Shown one piece after another: positions 60,028-64,000 of a stretch of DNA of 64,000 bases (its first letter is position 1; every line of letters starts with the position of its first letter). Made by a program: the position numbers and the translations under genes. The stretch lies in contig NZ_CP029551.1 in the NCBI RefSeq assembly GCF_003173735.1, forward strand, positions 1,727,501 through 1,791,500, read 5' to 3'. The stretch is from Methylobacterium radiodurans (GTDB taxonomy: Bacteria > Pseudomonadota > Alphaproteobacteria > Rhizobiales > Beijerinckiaceae). The notes beneath the pieces are model-generated. The model saw only the letters and a list, made by a program, of their open reading frames with translations, was not told the DNA's origin and ran no database searches.

Positions 60028-62895
60028 TTGGAACGGAACGTGGAACGGCAAGGGCCGCCGACGAGCCCGCCGCGCGGCGGGCGGGCTTGGCTGCGGATCA
60101 CGGGAGCTGCGGCGACGATCCGTGGCCGCATCCTGCTGGCCTTCCTCACCATGAGCCTGCTCACCGGAGCGCTCGGCCTCTACGCCATCGGCGGTATCCA
60201 GCGCGTCGGCGACCTCGTCCATCGGACCTATGACGAGTCGCTGATGTCCATCAACTACGCGCGCGCCACCGCGGCGGACTTCGCCAAGATGCGCGCCGCC
60301 TTCGTCCGGCGCAGCCTGGTCGCGGACCCCGCCACGGTCGCGAACCTCGACGGCGAGATCACGGACCTCGCCACCGCTCTGGCCGAGGATCTCGCCATCG
60401 CGGTCGAGCGCGCGCAGTCGGAGCGGGCCGCGCGCGCCGGCGAGTCCGTGCAGACGGCGGTCGCCGCCTGGGAGGAAATGCGCCGTGCCATCGCGCCGGG
60501 CCCGCGCGCCGGCCGCAGCGAGACCTGGGCCGCCCTCGACCGTCAGGCCGCGGCCGTCGACGCGCAGATCGAGCTTCTAGTCAACTACACGGCCGGCGAC
60601 GGCTTCACCTTCCGGCAGGCCGCCCGCACCATCGTCGACGAGCAGATCCGCTTCAACGCCGCCGCCACAGGTGCCGCGCTGGTGCTCGCGGGATTCGTGG
60701 CCTGGCTGCTGCACCGGCGCATCGTCGGCCCGCTGACGGCGGCCTCCTCGGTTGCCCAGCGCATCGCCGCGGGTCAGCTCGACGTGGCGGTTCCTGCAGG
60801 CGGCCGGGGCGAGCTCGGCCGCCTGCTCATCGCCATGGCGCAGATGCGCGACAACATCCACACCATGATGGAGCGTGAGGTCAGCCAGCGCCGCTCGGCC
60901 GAGACCTTGCTCGCCGACGCGCTCCAGAGCTCGCGCGAAGGTATCGTGGTGGTGGACGGGCAGGGGCGCATCGTCCTCGCCAACGCGCAGGCACTCGATT
61001 TCTTCTCGGGTCTCGGTACCGCGATCCAAGACGGCTCTGCCCTGATGCCGGGGCCGGGCGCGGCCCCGACCGCGGATTACAGCCGCGCCCTCTCCCAGGA
61101 CGGGGAGACGCTCCTGCCCGACGGCCGCCGCCTGCGGGTCAGCCGCAGCGCCGTGCAGAGCGGCGGCTTCGTCGCCGTCTGCACCGATGTCAGCCTGGTG
61201 CGCGAGCAGGAGGACCGGCTCACGGCAACGAACAACCGTCTCGACGCGGCCCTCGACAACATGTCCCAGGGCCTGTGCCTGTACGATTCCGATCGCCGCG
61301 TTATGGTGGTGAACCGCCGCTACTGCGAGATCTACGGTCTGCCGCCCGATTCCATCGTGCCCGGCATGACGGCCGGCGAGGTGGTGGCCCGCAGCATCGA
61401 GGCCGGCAATCATCCGGGACGCAGCGTCACCGAGATCCTGCGCCAGGCGCGCAGGGCCTTCGCTAGCACCCTGTTCCAGGAACTCGGCAACGGCCGCGTC
61501 GTCGCCATCGCGGCGCGCGAGACGGAGGAGGGCGGCTTCGTCGCCACCTACGAGGACGTGACGGAGCAGCGCCGCGCCGAGGCGCGCATCGCCTTCCTGG
61601 CCCATCACGACGCCCTGACCGGTCTCCCGAACCGGGTGAAGTTCGCCGAGCAGGTGGATGCCGCGATGGCGCAGGCGGGCCGCGACGGCGGCGGTTTCGC
61701 GGTGTTCTCCCTCGACATCGACGGCTTCCGACCGATCAACGACACGCTCGGGCGCGCGGTCGGGGACGAGGTGCTGCAGGCGGTGGCCAACCGCCTCTCG
61801 GCCTGCGTGCGCGAGATCGACGGCGTCGCCCGCGTCGGCGCGGACGAGTTCGCCATCCTTCAGCGCGGGGTCGAGCGGCCGGAGGAGGCCGCCATCCTCG
61901 CCCGCCGCATCCTCGACGTGGTGAGCGCGCCCTACCGCCTGTCGAACCATGGCGTCACGCTCGGGCTCACCCTCGGCATCGCGCTCGCGCCCAGCGACGG
62001 GTCGAGCTGCGACCGGCTGCTCAAGAGCGCCGACATGGCCCTCAATCGGGCCAAGGCCGAGGCGCGCGGCGCCTTCCGCTTCTTCGAGACGGAGATGGAC
62101 GCCCAGATACAGGCCCGGCGCCTGCTGGAGCAGGACCTGCGCGCTGCGCTCGCCGCCGAGGCCTTCGAGCTGCACTACCAGCCGATCTACGACCTCGCCT
62201 CGGATCGGATCTGCGGCTTCGAGGCCCTGCTGCGCTGGAACCATCCGGTGCGCGGGCGAATCTCGCCGGCCGAGTTCATCCCGGTCGCCGAGGAGATCGG
62301 CCTCATCGTGCCGCTCGGCGAGTGGGTGCTGCGCCGGGCCTGCGCCGAGGCGAGCCGCTGGCCGGACGGGCTGAAGGTTGCGGTCAACGTCTCGGCGGTG
62401 CAGTTCACCTCGGCGAGCCTCGTGACCGCGGTGCGCGACGCGCTGCGCAACTCGGGCCTGCCGGGACGTCGCCTGGAACTGGAAATCACCGAGTCCGTGC
62501 TGGTGGCCAATCCCGGTGCGACCACCGCGATCCTGCACAGCTTGAAGGGCTTAGGGGTGCGGGTCTCGATGGACGATTTCGGGACCGGCTACTCGTCCTT
62601 GAGCTACTTGCGCTCGTTCCCGTTCGACAAGATCAAGATCGACCAATCCTTCGTGCGCGACCTCGGCGGCCCGAACGGCACCGACTTCATCGTGCGTGCG
62701 GTGATCGGGCTCGGCGACAGCCTCGGCATGACGACGACCGCCGAGGGCGTGGAGACCGAGGCGCAGCTCGCCACGTTGCGCGCCGAGGGCTGCGACGAGG
62801 TCCAGGGCTACCTGTTCAGCCGCCCCGTGCCGGTCGAGGACGTGCCGGCGGTCATCCGGCGCTGGAACGGCGCCATCCACCGTGCCATCGCCTGA
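60028..62895 (+). CDS. membrane GGDEF-EAL protein, probable c-di-GMP phosphodiesterase
   Basis: From TTG 60028 about 955 residues; GTG 60040 and GTG 59884 are alternative starts. A first helix (RILLAFLTMSLLTGALGLYA), a four-helix periplasmic sensor of about 150 residues and a second helix (ALVLAGFVAWLLHRRI) with HAMP are followed by PAS (LADALQSSREGIVVVDGQGR), a second PAS (DNMSQGLCLYDSDRRVMVVN), a GGDEF domain whose loop reads VGADEFAIL and an EAL domain with GFEALLRWNHP, ITESVLV and VSMDDFGTGYSSLSYL. The EAL residues are intact while the GGDEF loop is altered, which favours hydrolysis of c-di-GMP. Confidence 0.88.
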   Translation: MERNVERQGPPTSPPRGGRAWLRITGAAATIRGRILLAFLTMSLLTGALGLYAIGGIQRVGDLVHRTYDESLMSINYARATAADFAKMRAAFVRRSLVADPATVANLDGEITDLATALAEDLAIAVERAQSERAARAGESVQTAVAAWEEMRRAIAPGPRAGRSETWAALDRQAAAVDAQIELLVNYTAGDGFTFRQAARTIVDEQIRFNAAATGAALVLAGFVAWLLHRRIVGPLTAASSVAQRIAAGQLDVAVPAGGRGELGRLLIAMAQMRDNIHTMMEREVSQRRSAETLLADALQSSREGIVVVDGQGRIVLANAQALDFFSGLGTAIQDGSALMPGPGAAPTADYSRALSQDGETLLPDGRRLRVSRSAVQSGGFVAVCTDVSLVREQEDRLTATNNRLDAALDNMSQGLCLYDSDRRVMVVNRRYCEIYGLPPDSIVPGMTAGEVVARSIEAGNHPGRSVTEILRQARRAFASTLFQELGNGRVVAIAARETEEGGFVATYEDVTEQRRAEARIAFLAHHDALTGLPNRVKFAEQVDAAMAQAGRDGGGFAVFSLDIDGFRPINDTLGRAVGDEVLQAVANRLSACVREIDGVARVGADEFAILQRGVERPEEAAILARRILDVVSAPYRLSNHGVTLGLTLGIALAPSDGSSCDRLLKSADMALNRAKAEARGAFRFFETEMDAQIQARRLLEQDLRAALAAEAFELHYQPIYDLASDRICGFEALLRWNHPVRGRISPAEFIPVAEEIGLIVPLGEWVLRRACAEASRWPDGLKVAVNVSAVQFTSASLVTAVRDALRNSGLPGRRLELEITESVLVANPGATTAILHSLKGLGVRVSMDDFGTGYSSLSYLRSFPFDKIKIDQSFVRDLGGPNGTDFIVRAVIGLGDSLGMTTTAEGVETEAQLATLRAEGCDEVQGYLFSRPVPVEDVPAVIRRWNGAIHRAIA

Positions 62896-62956
62896 ATCGG
62901 GAACCCTGCCGCGAGCCGCACCGTTGAGTGCAGCTTGCAGTTGTAGGAGTTCCGCG

Positions 62957-63043
62957 ATGCTCAAAGGTGGTCTTCTCTGGCTGATCGGCATTCCGCTGCC
63001 GATCATCCTCCTGATCTACTTCTTCACCGGTTGGCTGCGCTGA
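62957..63043 (+). CDS. 28-residue membrane peptide
   Basis: ATG 62957 is preceded by TAGGAG. The product MLKGGLLWLIGIPLPIILLI plus YFFTGWLR is a single hydrophobic helix with two prolines. I recall closely similar 25-30-residue proteins in Hyphomicrobiales, which are usually missed by gene finders. Function unknown. Confidence 0.75.
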   Translation: MLKGGLLWLIGIPLPIILLIYFFTGWLR

Positions 63044-63085
63044 GCCGGGCCGGCGGCGGGCGAGACCCGTCGCCGGCCGGTCGCA

Positions 63086-64000
63086 TCACTCGGCCGCGTC
63101 GAGGCGGGGGCGCTCGATCTCGGCGCGCTCGCGCTTGATCAGCTCGGCCGTCAGGAACGCCACCTCCAGCGCCTGCTCCGCGTTGAGGCGCGGGTCGCAG
63201 TAGGTGTGGTAGCGGTCCTGCAGGTCGTCGGCCGTCAGTGCCCGGGCGCCGCCCGTGCACTCGGTGACGTCCTTGCCGGTCATCTCCAGGTGGATGCCGC
63301 CCGCCACCGTCCCTTCCGCGCGGTGCACGCCGAAGAAGCCCTCGATCTCCTGCATCACCCGCTCGAACGGACGCGTCTTGTAGCGCCCGGCCGCGACGGT
63401 GTTGCCGTGCATCGGGTCGCAGACCCAGGTCACGGTGCGACCCTCACGCTCGACTGCCCGGACGAGCCGCGGCAGGTGCTCGCCCACCTTGTCCGCGCCG
63501 AAGCGGCAGATCAGCGAGAGGCGCCCCGCCTCGTTCTCGGGGTTGAGCTGGTCGATCAGGCCGATCAGCCCCTCGGCCGTCATCGATGGGCCGCACTTCA
63601 GGCCGATCGGGTTCCTGATGCCGCGGGCGTACTCGACATGCGCGTGGTCGGGCTGCCGGGTGCGATCGCCGATCCAGAGCATGTGGCCCGAGGTGGCGTA
63701 CCAGTCGCCGCTCGTCGAATCGACGCGGGTCAGCGCCTCCTCGTAGCCGAGCAGCAGCGCCTCGTGGCTGGTGTAGAAGTCGGTGGTCCGCACCTCCTGG
63801 TGAGTCTCGGGATTGATCCCGATCGCCTGCATGAAGTGCAGCGCGTCCGACATCCGGCCGGCCACGTCCTGGTAGCGCGAGGATTGAGGGCTGTCCTTCA
63901 CGAAGCCCAGCATCCAGCGGTGCGCGTTGTCGAGGTTGGCGTAGCCGCCGGTCGCGAAGGCGCGCAGCAGGTTCAGCGTCGCCGCCGACTGCCGGTAGGC
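63086..64000 (-). CDS. class II DAHP synthase (3' part; 5' end beyond the window)
   Basis: The frame is open from the right edge ([20 protein letters not shown], then [20 protein letters not shown]) to TGA at 63086. It contains [60 protein letters not shown] and [20 protein letters not shown], all signatures of plant-type AroA-II. It joins phosphoenolpyruvate and erythrose 4-phosphate, the first step of aromatic amino-acid synthesis. About the first third of the protein lies outside. Confidence 0.95.
   Translation of the reverse strand, partial: AYRQSAATLNLLRAFATGGYANLDNAHRWMLGFVKDSPQSSRYQDVAGRMSDALHFMQAIGINPETHQEVRTTDFYTSHEALLLGYEEALTRVDSTSGDWYATSGHMLWIGDRTRQPDHAHVEYARGIRNPIGLKCGPSMTAEGLIGLIDQLNPENEAGRLSLICRFGADKVGEHLPRLVRAVEREGRTVTWVCDPMHGNTVAAGRYKTRPFERVMQEIEGFFGVHRAEGTVAGGIHLEMTGKDVTECTGGARALTADDLQDRYHTYCDPRLNAEQALEVAFLTAELIKRERAEIERPRLDAAE

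Overview
The window is GC-rich, densely coding DNA that fits an alphaproteobacterium of the order Hyphomicrobiales, most likely Methylobacterium/Methylorubrum. This is inferred from several traits: an NdvA-type glucan exporter, two HWE-family histidine kinases, a GTTC-N7-GTTC type LexA box in front of umuDC, DUF6894 and DUF3775 proteins, a class II DAHP synthase and overall codon use. No database search was possible, so the genus is a judgement.

Left chromosomal block (1-15.8 kb). It holds a CAP-domain lipoprotein, a TAXI-type periplasmic binding protein, a glycosyltransferase-like protein, a motA-motB pair, the cyclic glucan exporter ndvA, a PepSY membrane protein, a five-gene sulfur-acquisition operon (metQ-metN-metI plus two flavin-dependent LLM monooxygenases, one of SsuD type), a ProX-type tRNA editing protein and L-serine ammonia-lyase.

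Mobile block (15.8-45.8 kb). A tRNA-Lys(CTT) gene at 45.7 kb has served as integration target at least twice. Copies of its 3' end lie at 15.81 kb and 22.64 kb and delimit two elements in tandem. Element 1 (about 6.8 kb) carries a P4-type integrase cut by an IS3-family insertion sequence, a methyltransferase remnant, a striking array of about 29 degenerate 8-bp units, a serine resolvase, small DNA-binding proteins and an HNH nuclease. Element 2 (about 23 kb) is a mosaic. It contains a low-GC cassette of three exported cell-wall proteins (Tat-exported zinc peptidase, LprI-like protein, amidase), a large hybrid HWE kinase, a complete flagellar hook gene flgE, an SOS-controlled umuDC pair, an RTX/DUF4214 protein, a phage lysis and tail-hub remnant, an HNH nuclease, a divergent tyrosine recombinase, and a GIY-YIG-type protein that shares the recombinase's N-terminal domain. 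Both elements have short helically phased repeats just inside their ends, as expected for integrase arm sites.

Right chromosomal block (45.8-64 kb). It holds leuA with a plausible leucine attenuator, slyX, a membrane diguanylate cyclase, a secreted protein of unknown function, a DUF3775 protein, an epoxide-hydrolase-like protein, an HWE sensor kinase, a SelW-like protein, tRNA-Val(CAC), an orphan RND adaptor, an ACP/ketoacyl synthase/MaoC cluster resembling nodFEN, a cupredoxin, a GGDEF-EAL protein, a 28-residue membrane peptide and the 3' part of a class II DAHP synthase that runs off the window.

The most unusual signal is the 8-bp-phased array at 18.66-18.89 kb. It looks like a polymeric protein-binding site (operator or centromere), and the same element encodes a ribbon-helix-helix protein that could be its ligand.
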